A stretch of 18,582 bases of DNA from JBPYFK01 sp051984675 (GCA_051984675.1 JBPYFK010000043.1:1-18582), one strand, 5' to 3'. Shown: positions 6,477 through 14,146, numbered from the stretch's first letter. Notes: a model not told the origin generated them from the letters alone. A program made the numbers and translations.

Positions 6477-6905
6477 TCAGGACGGGCTCCTGTCGGACGG
6501 ACCCTTGTCGGCCGCGCTCGCATTCTCCTCAAGGATCGCATTCGCGATCCCGAACGCCGTGTTGGCTCGGGGCACGCCAGCGTAGACGGCGACGTGCATG
6601 AGGACCTCGCGGATCTCCTCCGGTCGCACGCCGTTGTTGCGCAACGCCGCGCGCACGTGCATCGCGAACTCGTCCTCGCAGCCGATCGCGGCGAGGATGG
6701 CCAGTGTCAGGCACGACCGCGTGTGCCGGGTGACCCCGTCACCGGCCCACAGCTCGCCCCACGCGTAGCGGGTGATGAAGTCCTGGAAACGCTCGGTGAA
6801 CTCGGTGGTCCTCGCGATCGCCCGGTCGACGTGCGCGTCTCCGAGGACTTCGCGGCGAGCGGTCATGCCGTGCGCGTACTGGCCCTGGTCGGCGGTGTCC
6901 GGCAT
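6477..6905 (-). CDS. pcaC: 4-carboxymuconolactone decarboxylase PcaC
   Basis: A 142-residue enzyme that converts gamma-carboxymuconolactone to beta-ketoadipate enol-lactone with loss of CO2. The carboxymuconolactone decarboxylase domain is complete: RRXVLGDAHVDRA-like start (18-29), FITRYAWGELWA (43-54), the core RSCLTLAILAAIGCEDEFAMH (63-83, with H83 probably catalytic), NNGVRPEEIREVLMH (90-104) and YAGVPRANTAF (108-118). Start ATG 6905 follows a GAGGAG site, ten bases after the pcaD stop. In many actinomycetes this domain is fused to PcaD as PcaL. Here it is free-standing, with a short polar Ser/Asp-rich tail after residue 128. It belongs to the pca operon just before the regulator. Confidence 0.95.
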   Translation of the reverse strand: MPDTADQGQYAHGMTARREVLGDAHVDRAIARTTEFTERFQDFITRYAWGELWAGDGVTRHTRSCLTLAILAAIGCEDEFAMHVRAALRNNGVRPEEIREVLMHVAVYAGVPRANTAFGIANAILEENASAADKGPSDRSPS

Positions 6906-6915
6906 CACAGGCTCC

Positions 6916-7680
6916 TCACTGGTTCGCGGCGCCGAAGTGCTCGACGAGCAGTCGGTTGACGGTTTCGGGATGCTCGGCGTTGGCCAGGTGGGCCGCGTGG
7001 TCGATGACTTCCACCCGTGCGCCGCTGATCTCGCCGACGATCTGCTCGGCGTGCGACGGCGGCGTGGCCGGGTCGTCGCGACCCGCGATGACCAGCGTGG
7101 GCGTGGTGACGCGGGTGAGCTTGCCGCGCAGGTCCATCGAGGCGATGGCCGCGCAGCATCCGGCATACCCGCCGTCATCGGTCGCGGCGAGCATCCCGCC
7201 GTACTTGTCGACGATGTCGGGCCGCTCGGCGGTGGCGGGCGTGAACCACTTGGCCAACGACTGGCTGGTGAGCGTGCCCGTGCCGCGCTCGCGCACCAAC
7301 TCGGCTCGTTCCAGCCAGTTCGACGCCGGTCCCAGGTACGGCGAGGTGCAGATGAGCGCCAGCCGGTCGAGCCGGTCCGCGGCGTTGCGGGCCAGCCACA
7401 TGCCGGTCATCCCGCCGAGGGACACCCCGGCGAAGTGCGCGCGTTCGACGCCGACCTGGTCGAGCAGGCTGAGCACGTCACTTCCGAGCAGGTCGAGGTC
7501 GTAGGGACCGGGCGTGGCCGGGCTGCGACCGTGGCCGCGCTGGTCGTACCGCAGCACCCGGAAATGCTCGGTGAGCGCTGGGACCTGTTGGTCCCACATC
7601 GTCAGGTCGGTACCGATCGCGTTCGAGAGCAGGACCAGCGGTGCCCCGGCGGGGCCGGTCAGTTCGTAGTGCAGGTTCAC
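6916..7680 (-). CDS. pcaD: 3-oxoadipate enol-lactonase PcaD
   Basis: A 254-residue alpha/beta hydrolase that opens beta-ketoadipate enol-lactone to beta-ketoadipate. Visible features are the N-terminal oxyanion region LSNAIGTDLTMWDQQ (18-32), RYDQRGHGRS (44-53), nucleophile S87 in GVSLGGM, D203 in GRDDPATP and H231 in AAHLAN: a complete Ser-Asp-His triad in family order and spacing. Start is GTG at 7680 with a GAGGAG site. The frame is open far upstream but runs antisense-like through pcaB there, so longer versions are rejected. It overlaps the pcaB stop by four bases (GTGA) and is followed ten bases later by pcaC. The independent gene, rather than a PcaL fusion, is noteworthy. Confidence 0.95.
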   Translation of the reverse strand: MNLHYELTGPAGAPLVLLSNAIGTDLTMWDQQVPALTEHFRVLRYDQRGHGRSPATPGPYDLDLLGSDVLSLLDQVGVERAHFAGVSLGGMTGMWLARNAADRLDRLALICTSPYLGPASNWLERAELVRERGTGTLTSQSLAKWFTPATAERPDIVDKYGGMLAATDDGGYAGCCAAIASMDLRGKLTRVTTPTLVIAGRDDPATPPSHAEQIVGEISGARVEVIDHAAHLANAEHPETVNRLLVEHFGAANQ

Positions 7681-9080
7681 GGGATCTCCTCGAATCGGGT
7701 GACAGCTCGATCGATGAATTCCCCGACTGAGCCCAGGTAGTCGGCCGGTTCGGTGGCCGCGACGATGTCCGATTCGGACAGCACGGCACGTACGGCTGGC
7801 TCGGCCAGCAGCTCGGCGCGCAACGTCGAGCCGTGGTCGACCGCTCGTCGGCACAGCTGTGCGACCAGATCCTGGGCCTTGGTCCGTCCGAGGGCGTTGG
7901 TCAAGGCCGTGGCCGCGCTCTCGGCCAGTACCAGGCCGCCGGTGAGGTCGACATTGCGCCGCATCCGGTCGGTGTGGACGCGCAGGCCGGACAGCACCTT
8001 CCGGGTTCCGGCCGCGGCCGAGCCGACGAGCCGCAGCAGGTCGGTCAGGGTCTCCCACTCGGCCTGCCAGCTGCCCGCGGCACGCTCGTGCTCCTGCGGC
8101 ATGCTCGCGAGCAGCGTCGCGACCAGGCCGGGAACCCGCTTGGTCGCGGCCGTGACCAGTACCGACCCTGCGGGGTTCTGCTTGTGCGGCATGGCCGACG
8201 ACCCGCCCGCCGTGCCTTCGGCCAGCTCCCCGACCTCGGTCTGCGCGTGCAGCTCGACGTCCCACGCGATCTTGCCCAGCGTCCCGGACGCCGTGCCGAG
8301 AGCCCCGGCGAGCTCACCGATCCGGCTCCGGTCGGTGTGCCACGGCAGGAGCGGCTCGGCGAGTCCGAGTCGCCGGGCCACGGCGCCGACCAGCCGCGTG
8401 CCCGCCGGGCCGAGGGAGGCCAGCGTGCCCGCCGGGCCGCCGAGCTGCACTGCGAGGCGCTCGTGCCGCACACGCCGCAGGACGGTGATCGCGTCGATCA
8501 GCGCGACCAGCCAGCCGGCGCACTTGCGGCCGAACGTCGTCGGCAATGCCTGCTGCAGCAGGCTCCGTCCGATCAGCAGGGTGGTGCGATGCTCCCGAGC
8601 CAGCCGGGCGCATTCCGCCGCCGCGCCGTACAGGTCCGCCAGGATGGCATCCAGTGCCCGCGCGGTGATCAGCATCGCGGCGGTGTCCAGCACGTCTTGG
8701 CTGGTTGCCCCGCGGTGCACATAGGGCGCGGTCGAGTCGTCCACGAGCGCGGTCAGGTCCCGCACCAGCGGGATGACCGGTGTCGCCGAGGGCACCGCGC
8801 GTTCGGCGATCGACTGCGCGTCGAACTCGGCTGCCCGGCAGTGCCCGGCGATCGCCCGCGCGGCGCCGTCCGGGATGGCGCCGACCTCGGCCTGCGCGAG
8901 CACCAGGGCCGCTTCGAAGTCCAGCATCGCCTGCAGCCACGCCGCGCGGTCGGTCGTCGCGACGATCTCAGGCGTGCTGAACATCGGTCCGAACAGGCTG
9001 GCCGGACCAGCGTGCCCAGACCCTCCAGCGTGCCCAGACCCTCCAGCGTGCTCAGACGGAGAAGAAGACGGTTTCGTCAT
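7677..9080 (-). CDS. pcaB: 3-carboxy-cis,cis-muconate cycloisomerase PcaB
   Basis: A 467-residue member of the fumarase/aspartase superfamily. It cyclises beta-carboxymuconate, the PcaHG product, to gamma-carboxymuconolactone. Family landmarks are HRGATSQDV (122-130), LIGRSLLQQALPTTFG (169-184) and the signature GGSSAMPHKQNP (292-303). The N-terminus is odd. The first ~32 residues, before the usual beginning of the family, are made largely of GSGHAG-type repeats encoded by three 18-bp DNA repeats. The ATG at 9080 lies 29 bases inside pcaG with only a short AGGG nearby. The next in-frame ATG (residue 33) has no ribosome site, so the long form is preferred, giving translational coupling to pcaG. 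The 3' end overlaps pcaD by four bases. Confidence 0.94.
   Translation of the reverse strand: MTKPSSSPSEHAGGSGHAGGSGHAGPASLFGPMFSTPEIVATTDRAAWLQAMLDFEAALVLAQAEVGAIPDGAARAIAGHCRAAEFDAQSIAERAVPSATPVIPLVRDLTALVDDSTAPYVHRGATSQDVLDTAAMLITARALDAILADLYGAAAECARLAREHRTTLLIGRSLLQQALPTTFGRKCAGWLVALIDAITVLRRVRHERLAVQLGGPAGTLASLGPAGTRLVGAVARRLGLAEPLLPWHTDRSRIGELAGALGTASGTLGKIAWDVELHAQTEVGELAEGTAGGSSAMPHKQNPAGSVLVTAATKRVPGLVATLLASMPQEHERAAGSWQAEWETLTDLLRLVGSAAAGTRKVLSGLRVHTDRMRRNVDLTGGLVLAESAATALTNALGRTKAQDLVAQLCRRAVDHGSTLRAELLAEPAVRAVLSESDIVAATEPADYLGSVGEFIDRAVTRFEEIP
9007..9058. repeat. Three tandem 18-bp repeats in the 5' end of pcaB
   Basis: The unit CCAGCGTGCCCAGACCCT occurs at 9007-9024 and 9025-9042, and a diverged, shortened copy at 9043-9058. 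It encodes the H-A-G-G-S-G repeats of the PcaB N-terminus. The third copy also contains the pcaG stop codon. In-frame 18-bp units could expand or contract without breaking the gene. Confidence 0.85.
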
Positions 9081-9639
9081 CGCCCTGCAATCGGATGTCG
9101 AACCGGAACCCTTCGTCGCTGACGGACGCGATCAGCGTGTGCCGTCGCTTTTCCTCCACAGTGGACAGTACCGGGTCCGTGGCGTTGGCGGATTCCTCGC
9201 CCGGGAAGTACAGGCGCGTGACCACCCGGTTGAGCATGCCGCGCGCAAGGACCGTGACGTCGAGGTGCGGTGCCTCCGTCAACCCGTCCGGGGTCGGTAG
9301 CGGACCGGGTGTGACGGTACGGAACCAGAACCGTCCCTCGGCGTCGGTCGGGCACCGGCCGAAACCCCGGAAACCGGCCGGAGCGGTGCCGTCACCGGCA
9401 CCGCGCGGGTCGTCGGGATGGTCGAATCGCCCGGCCGGGTCGGCCTGCCAGATCTCGATCAAGCCGTCCGGCACCGGCTCGCCCGCGCCGTCGAGCAGCC
9501 GGCCGTGGACGATGATCGCCTCCGGCGTGCCTTGCGGGACGACCTCCGAGCCGTCCGACCAGAGGATTCCGCCGGGCAGGCCGAAGAACGGGCCAACCGT
9601 CTGCGAGGGGGTCGTGGCTGGGGGAGTGTGAGCGGCCAT
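9052..9639 (-). CDS. pcaG: Protocatechuate 3,4-dioxygenase alpha subunit PcaG
   Basis: A 195-residue alpha subunit of the intradiol ring-cleavage enzyme that turns protocatechuate plus O2 into beta-carboxy-cis,cis-muconate. Seen are TPSQTVGPFFGLPG (10-23), VHGRLLDGAGEPVPDGLIEIWQ-type strand region (44-65), RGFGRCPTDAEGRF (91-104) and TRLYFPGEE (141-149). As expected for the alpha chain, the iron-binding tyrosines of the beta chain are absent: F72 and L114 stand at the equivalent places. It therefore pairs with PcaH for activity. The ATG at 9639 overlaps the pcaH stop by one base (TGATG). The purine-rich end of pcaH supplies its ribosome site. The 3' end overlaps pcaB by 29 bases. Confidence 0.95.
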   Translation of the reverse strand: MAAHTPPATTPSQTVGPFFGLPGGILWSDGSEVVPQGTPEAIIVHGRLLDGAGEPVPDGLIEIWQADPAGRFDHPDDPRGAGDGTAPAGFRGFGRCPTDAEGRFWFRTVTPGPLPTPDGLTEAPHLDVTVLARGMLNRVVTRLYFPGEESANATDPVLSTVEEKRRHTLIASVSDEGFRFDIRLQGDDETVFFSV

Positions 9640-10385
9640 CAGTCGTCGTCCTCCTCTTCCTCGAAGGGCGTGGCCTCCGGGCCGCGCAGCACGATGTCGA
9701 ACTTGTAGCTCAGCGCCCACTCCGGCACGGTCGTGTCCAGGTCGAACCGGGAGATCATCCGCTCGCGGGCCTTCGGGTCGCGCACCGAGTGGAAGATCGG
9801 GTCCTGGTAGAACAGCGGATCGCCCGGGAAGTACATCTGGGTGATCAGTCGCTGGGTGAACGCCTGCCCGAACAGCGAGAAGTGGATGTGCGCCGGGCGC
9901 CAGGCGTTGTCGTGGTTGCGCCACGGGTAGGCACCGGGCTTGATGGTGATGAACCGGTAGTTGCCCTCGGAGTCGGTCATGCACCGGCCGGTCCCGGAGA
10001 AGTTCGGGTCCAGCGGGGCCGGGTGCCGGTCGCCGGAGTGCAGGTAACGGCCTGCGGCGTTGGCCTGCCACAGCTCGACCAGCGTGTTCGGCACCGGCTT
10101 GCCGTTGGAGTCCAGCACCCGGCCGCTGACGATGATCCGCTCGCCCAGCGGCTCGCCCTCGTGCTGCTGCGTCAGGTCGTGGTCGAGTTCCGCGACCCGG
10201 TCGTGGCCGAGCAGCGGGCCGGTCACCTCCGTGAGGTACTGCGGAAGCACCTGAAGCGGCTGCTTCGGATGCCGCAGCGCCGACGAGCCGTACTCCGGGG
10301 TGTCCAGTGCGGGGTGGGACTCGTCGTCGCGCGGGTACGACGGCAGGACCAGCCCGGACGCCGACCGGGTTTCATGGATGGTCAT
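9639..10385 (-). CDS. pcaH: Protocatechuate 3,4-dioxygenase beta subunit PcaH
   Basis: A 248-residue catalytic beta subunit holding the non-haem Fe(III). The four ligands are all present by alignment to the well-studied Pseudomonas enzyme: Y114 (AGRYLH), Y153 (KPGAYPWRN), H167 and H169 (WRPAHIHFS). Other conserved pieces are LVELWQANAAGR (102-113), PNFSGTGRCMTD (127-138) and QMYFPGDPLF (183-192). The start at ATG 10385 is preferred because GGGAG lies seven bases upstream. An in-frame ATG at 10397 lacks a ribosome site. The C-terminus ends in seven acidic residues (EEEEDDD), whose codons double as the ribosome site for pcaG. It follows pcaF after a 28-base gap. Confidence 0.96.
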   Translation of the reverse strand: MTIHETRSASGLVLPSYPRDDESHPALDTPEYGSSALRHPKQPLQVLPQYLTEVTGPLLGHDRVAELDHDLTQQHEGEPLGERIIVSGRVLDSNGKPVPNTLVELWQANAAGRYLHSGDRHPAPLDPNFSGTGRCMTDSEGNYRFITIKPGAYPWRNHDNAWRPAHIHFSLFGQAFTQRLITQMYFPGDPLFYQDPIFHSVRDPKARERMISRFDLDTTVPEWALSYKFDIVLRGPEATPFEEEEDDD

Positions 10386-10413
10386 CGCAACTCCCATTAC
10401 GCGTGTCGGGTGG

Positions 10414-11616
10414 TCAGGCGTGCAGGACCACAGCTAGGCCCTGACCGACGCCGATGCAGATCGCGGCCAGGCCCCACCCACCGCCACGACGGCGCAGCTG
10501 GTGGGCCAGGCTGCCGAGGATGCGCGCGCCGGAGGCCCCGAGCGGGTGGCCGATGGCGATCGCTCCGCCCTGCCGGTTGACGATCTCCGGGTCCAGCTCC
10601 GGCCACTCGGCCAGGCACGCCAGCGACTGGGCGGCGAAAGCCTCGTTCAACTCCACGGCCGTGAGGTCGCCCCAGCCGATGCCGGCGCGGCGCAGCGCGA
10701 TCCGCGCCGCCTCCACCGGCCCGATCCCGAAGACGTCCGGGTCCACCGCGGCCACGCCACGGCTGACGATCCGGGCCAGCGGCTCGACGCCGAGCCGCTC
10801 GGCGGCGTCGCCGCTGCCGACCAGCAGTGCCGCCGCGCCGTCGTTCAGCGGCGACGAGTTGCCCGCGGTCACCGTGCCTTCGGCGCGGAAGGCCGGCTTG
10901 AGCCGACTCAGCGCCTCGACCGAGCTGTCCGGCCGGACGCCCTCGTCCCGGTGGACGTCGGTGCCCGGAACGGGCAGGACCTCGGCGTCGAAGTGCCCGG
11001 CGTCCCAGGCCGCCGCCGCACGCTGGTGACTGCGGACCGCGAAGGCGTCCTGCTCCTCGCGGCTGATCTTGTAGCGGTCGGCGAGCAGCTCGGTGCTTTC
11101 CCCGAGCGAGACCGTCCACTGCTCGGGCATCTTCGGGTTGACCATGCGCCAGCCGAGGGTGGTGGAATGCAGGGTCTCGTGCCCGCGTGCGTAGGGCTGG
11201 TCCGGTTTCAGCAGCACCCAGGGCGCCCGGCTCATCGACTCCACGCCGCCGGCGATGAGCAGGTCGGCGTCCCCTGTCTGCACCGCGCGGCTGGCCTCGA
11301 TCACGGCTTCCAGTCCTGACCCGCACAGCCGGTTCACCGTCGCGCCAGGCACGCTGGTGGGCAGGCCGGCGAGCAGCGCGGCCATCCGCGCCACGTTGCG
11401 GTTGTCCTCGCCCGCGCCGTTGGCGTCCCCGAAGAGGACGTCCTGCACCTCGGCAGGGTCGAGGTTCGCCGTCCGGTCCACCAGGCCGCGGACGACGTGC
11501 GCGCCGAGGTCGTCCGGCCGCACCGCGGCCAATCCCTTGCCATACCGGCCGATCGGCGTGCGGACCGCGTCCAGAACGTAGCTGGCTCCCGGCCCGGCGT
11601 GGTTGTCCCCGCTCAC
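10414..11616 (-). CDS. pcaF: 3-oxoadipyl-CoA thiolase PcaF
   Basis: A 400-residue thiolase that cleaves beta-ketoadipyl-CoA with CoA to succinyl-CoA and acetyl-CoA, the last step of the pathway. Catalytic residues are in place: C98 (NRLCGSGLEAV), H357 (GGAIAIGHPLGASGAR) and C387 (CIGVGQG), with NEAFAAQ before them. Length is typical (about 400). Start GTG 11616 is chosen because GGAGG lies seven bases upstream. The open frame continues further upstream inside pcaJ but without support. It overlaps the pcaJ stop by four bases (GTGA), indicating coupled translation. PaaJ-type thiolases are very similar, but the operon settles the assignment. Confidence 0.95.
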   Translation of the reverse strand: MSGDNHAGPGASYVLDAVRTPIGRYGKGLAAVRPDDLGAHVVRGLVDRTANLDPAEVQDVLFGDANGAGEDNRNVARMAALLAGLPTSVPGATVNRLCGSGLEAVIEASRAVQTGDADLLIAGGVESMSRAPWVLLKPDQPYARGHETLHSTTLGWRMVNPKMPEQWTVSLGESTELLADRYKISREEQDAFAVRSHQRAAAAWDAGHFDAEVLPVPGTDVHRDEGVRPDSSVEALSRLKPAFRAEGTVTAGNSSPLNDGAAALLVGSGDAAERLGVEPLARIVSRGVAAVDPDVFGIGPVEAARIALRRAGIGWGDLTAVELNEAFAAQSLACLAEWPELDPEIVNRQGGAIAIGHPLGASGARILGSLAHQLRRRGGGWGLAAICIGVGQGLAVVLHA

Positions 11617-12416
11617 CTGTTTCCTCCACTGTGGATGGTTGCTTTCAGTTCGCGCAGAACGGAAAGCTCGTCCGTCGTCGGCGGAGGCAGGACGTCCAGC
11701 TCGGCGGCGATCCGCAGGTCCCACCCGGTCGCCTCGCGCACCTGCTCCACCTCCACGCCCGGGGCGAGGTGGGTGAGCGTCAGCTCACGGCTGTCCGGGG
11801 CGGGCTCCAGCACGCCGAGATCGGTGATCACCTTGACCGGCCCGGCGCCACGCAGGCCCAGACGTTCTCGGTCGCCTGGCCCGCTGCCGTACCCGACCGA
11901 CGTGACGAAGTCCACCCGCTCCACGAAGCTCCGCGTGCTCTGCCGCATCACCACCAGGACTTCCTGGCAGGACGCGGCGATCTCGGGCGCGCCCCCGGCG
12001 CCGGGCAGGCGCACCTTCGGGTCGTCGTACTCGCCGATGACGGTCGAGTTGATGTTGCCGTACTTGTCGATCTGCGCACCACCGAGGAACCCGGTGTTGA
12101 TCCGACCCGGCTGCAACCAGTAGTTGAAGATCTCCGGCACGCTCACCACCGCATCGGCGGTGTCCGCCAGCACACCGTCCCCAATGGACAGTGGAAGCCG
12201 GTCGGGCTTGCTGCCCAGCGTCCCCGACTCGTAGATCAGGACCAGGCTCGGCGCGTGCGTGCGGCGCGCGAGGTTGGCCGCCGTGCTGGGTAGGCCGATA
12301 CCGACGAAGCAGGCGGTGCCGTCGCGCAGCGAGCGGGCGGCGGCGACGGTCATCATCTCGTCCGAGGTGAACTCGGGCGGTGCCGTGGACTCGCGGGCCG
12401 CTGGGCCGGCCGTCAT
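11613..12416 (-). CDS. pcaJ: 3-oxoadipate CoA-transferase beta subunit PcaJ
   Basis: A 267-residue beta subunit of a family-I CoA-transferase that moves CoA from succinyl-CoA to beta-ketoadipate. The key stretch LIYESGTLGSK (60-70) includes E63, the likely catalytic glutamate that forms the enzyme-CoA thioester. GFLGGAQIDKYGNINST (108-124) and LPGAGGAPEIA follow. ATG 12416 has a GAGGAG site and overlaps the pcaI stop by four bases (ATGA). The sequence is of the long actinomycete type that also resembles subunits used in other ring-degradation pathways. The pca operon context is what makes beta-ketoadipate the expected substrate. Confidence 0.93.
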   Translation of the reverse strand: MTAGPAARESTAPPEFTSDEMMTVAAARSLRDGTACFVGIGLPSTAANLARRTHAPSLVLIYESGTLGSKPDRLPLSIGDGVLADTADAVVSVPEIFNYWLQPGRINTGFLGGAQIDKYGNINSTVIGEYDDPKVRLPGAGGAPEIAASCQEVLVVMRQSTRSFVERVDFVTSVGYGSGPGDRERLGLRGAGPVKVITDLGVLEPAPDSRELTLTHLAPGVEVEQVREATGWDLRIAAELDVLPPPTTDELSVLRELKATIHSGGNR

Positions 12417-13249
12417 CGCGTACTCCTCTCGCCGTGCAGGATCCCATCGTTGTGCAGGATTTCAGTGTTCAGCCATTCCTGGAACCGCTCGCGATCCCGG
12501 CTGATCGGGTCCCACTGCTGGTAGTAGTCGTTGTCGCGCTCGGTGTAGCCCTGGGCGTAGGAGGGATGGGCACCGCCGGGCACCTCGGCCACCGCCGTCA
12601 CCGCCCACTCTGGCAGCACCAGCCCGCCGGGGCGCGGGACGAGGTCGTCGACGATCTCCTCCACGGTGACCAACGAGCGCTTCGAGGCCAGCGCGACCTC
12701 CTTCTGCACCCCGGTGATGCCCCACATCTGCACGTTGCCTGCGCGGTCGGCCTGCTGCGCGTGCACGATCCCGACGTCGGGGTTGAGCGCGGGCACGGCG
12801 GTGAGCAGCTCGCCGGTGAACGGGCATTCGATGGTCTTGAGCGTGGTGTGGTGGATCAGATCGGTGCCCGCGTAACCGCGCAGCACCGCGAACGGCAGGC
12901 CGGAGGCGCCGGCGACATAGCGATTGGCCATCCCGGCGTGGCTGTGCTCCTCGATGTCCAGGGGCACCGGCCAGCCGTGCTGGACGGCGTCGCGGAATCG
13001 GTGCAGCGACCCCACTCCGGGGTTCCCACCCCAGGAGAACACCAGCTTGCGGGCGCAGCCGGCGCCGATGAGCTGGTCATACACGATGTCCGGCGTCATC
13101 CGGCACAGCGTGAGGTCACGCCGGCGCTGCCGGATGATCTCCTGACCCGCCCTCACCGGGATCAGGTGGGTGAAGCCCTCCAGGGCAACCACGTCACCGT
13201 CATGGACCAGCTCCGCGATCGCCTCGTTGAGCGGCAAGATGCGAGACAC
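12413..13249 (-). CDS. pcaI: 3-oxoadipate CoA-transferase alpha subunit PcaI
   Basis: A 278-residue alpha subunit, partner of PcaJ. It starts VSRILPLNEAIAELVHDGD and contains ALEGFTHLIP (22-31), IIRQRRRDLTL (38-48), FSWGGNPGVGSLHRFRDAV and AQQADRAGNVQMWG, typical of the CoA-binding fold of this subunit. Start GTG 13249 is chosen from a GGAG site five bases upstream and the family-like N-terminus. The frame extends a further 15 codons to 13294 but that part carries the promoter. It is the first gene of the pca operon, with about 35 bases of predicted leader, and its TGA overlaps the pcaJ ATG. Confidence 0.93.
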   Translation of the reverse strand: MSRILPLNEAIAELVHDGDVVALEGFTHLIPVRAGQEIIRQRRRDLTLCRMTPDIVYDQLIGAGCARKLVFSWGGNPGVGSLHRFRDAVQHGWPVPLDIEEHSHAGMANRYVAGASGLPFAVLRGYAGTDLIHHTTLKTIECPFTGELLTAVPALNPDVGIVHAQQADRAGNVQMWGITGVQKEVALASKRSLVTVEEIVDDLVPRPGGLVLPEWAVTAVAEVPGGAHPSYAQGYTERDNDYYQQWDPISRDRERFQEWLNTEILHNDGILHGERSTR

Positions 13250-13277
13250 GGTGGCTCCGTACGCATAGAGAACAGAT

Positions 13278-13292
13278 GTGCTTTCTGCGAAC
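13278..13292 (-). promoter_or_regulatory. Putative PcaR operator
   Basis: Read on the minus strand: GTTCGCAGAAAGCAC. The Pseudomonas putida PcaR site, as I recall it, is GTTCGATAATCGCAC. The outer GTTCG and GCAC are kept at the same spacing (10 of 15 positions match). It overlaps the downstream edge of the predicted -10 of pcaI, a position similar to that described for PcaR. The binding protein is presumably the IclR regulator at the operon end. Inference. Confidence 0.5.
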
Positions 13293-13320
13293 AATAGGCG
13301 TGTGGGGTCGGGTAGGTCAA
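13291..13320 (-). promoter_or_regulatory. Predicted promoter of the pca operon
   Basis: On the minus strand TTGACC (13320-13315) and TATTGT (13296-13291) are spaced 18 bases apart, a good sigma70/HrdB-like pair. They lie in the 83-base gap between the DUF72 gene and pcaI. Transcription would begin near 13284, leaving a leader of about 35 bases before the GTG of pcaI. Confidence 0.6.
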
Positions 13321-13332
13321 TCGGCAGGCACC

Positions 13333-14103
13333 TCAGCCGGGCGGCAGCCGGTCCGGCGCGCGGGTGACCGTCAGTCCGGCCTCGCGGGCGGCCCGCGCGA
13401 AGACGACCGCGTCCTGAACGGCCGCCGCGTCGGGGTCGTTGTTGAAGTACGCGTACACGTCAGCGTCGGGTCCCCACAGCTCCGCGATCCGGGACGCCCA
13501 GCTCCGCAGCGCCCGGCGGCCGTAGTGCGGCCACGGGTGCGCCCGGCCGACGTGGAACCGCACGTACCCCCAACCGGCTGTGCGCCACAGCGGTGTCACC
13601 GGCCGGCTGTCCCGGTCGGCCCAGCACAGCGCCGCGTCATGCGCGCGGAGGGCGTCGACGACCTCGGAGTCGAACCAGCTCGGGTGCCGCGGTTCGACGG
13701 CTACGCGCACACCGGGTGGGAAGCAGGACAGGCAGGCATCCAGCCGTGCGGGTTCGGCGTGCAGGGTGGGCGGCAGCTGCAACAACACCGGCCCGAGGCG
13801 GTCACCGAGCGGTTCGGCGTGCTGGAGGAACCGAGCGACCGGTTCTTCGGGGTCCTTCAACCGCTTGATGTGCGTGAGAAAGCGGCTGGCTTTCATCGCC
13901 ATCGTGAAGCCCGGTGGTGTGCTGTCTCGCCAGGCGCGGAACGTTTCCGGCGTGGGCAGCCGGTAGAAAGCGTTGTTGCATTCGACTGTGTCGAAGTGTC
14001 GCGCGTACTCCGGCAACCAGGCCCGTTGCGGCACCTCCGCCGGGTACAGCACGCCACGCCAATCGCGGTACTGCCAGCCGCTGGTTCCCACATACAGCGC
14101 CAT
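13333..14103 (-). CDS. DUF72 family protein (YecE-like)
   Basis: A protein of about 256 residues of the DUF72 family, a TIM-barrel fold of unknown biochemical role. Typical pieces are LYVGTSGWQYRDWRG near the start, TVECNNAFYRLPTPETFRAW, FTMAMKASRFLTHIKRL, LGPVLLQLPPT, VAVEPRHPSWF, YVRFHVGR and DVYAYFNND near the end, in family order. The start is uncertain. ATG 14103 gives the family-like MALYVGTSG, but in-frame GTG codons at 14109 and 14112 are possible and no clear ribosome site favours any of them. It lies 34-43 bases after the VOC-family gene and may be co-transcribed with it. It is separated from pcaI by the pca promoter. Confidence 0.88.
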   Translation of the reverse strand: MALYVGTSGWQYRDWRGVLYPAEVPQRAWLPEYARHFDTVECNNAFYRLPTPETFRAWRDSTPPGFTMAMKASRFLTHIKRLKDPEEPVARFLQHAEPLGDRLGPVLLQLPPTLHAEPARLDACLSCFPPGVRVAVEPRHPSWFDSEVVDALRAHDAALCWADRDSRPVTPLWRTAGWGYVRFHVGRAHPWPHYGRRALRSWASRIAELWGPDADVYAYFNNDPDAAAVQDAVVFARAAREAGLTVTRAPDRLPPG

Positions 14104-14146
14104 GCTCACCACGATGGAGCGCTCGGGCGCTCACCGCGAGGGCGAG

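Noticed and set aside
7681..8265. Upstream extension of the PcaD frame (ORF to 8265)
   Set aside because: It overlaps pcaB on the same strand in another frame, has shadow-like composition, and the GTG at 7680 has an excellent ribosome site and the family start.
9007..9058. Short tandem repeats as a possible CRISPR array
   Set aside because: Units are 18 bp with no spacers, lie in a coding region and keep the reading frame. No cas genes are present.
11613..13249. CoA-transferase pair as IpdAB (steroid ring degradation)
   Set aside because: The alpha subunit lacks the IpdA-like N-terminus as I know it, and overlapping junctions with pcaF and the rest of the pca operon make PcaIJ much more likely.
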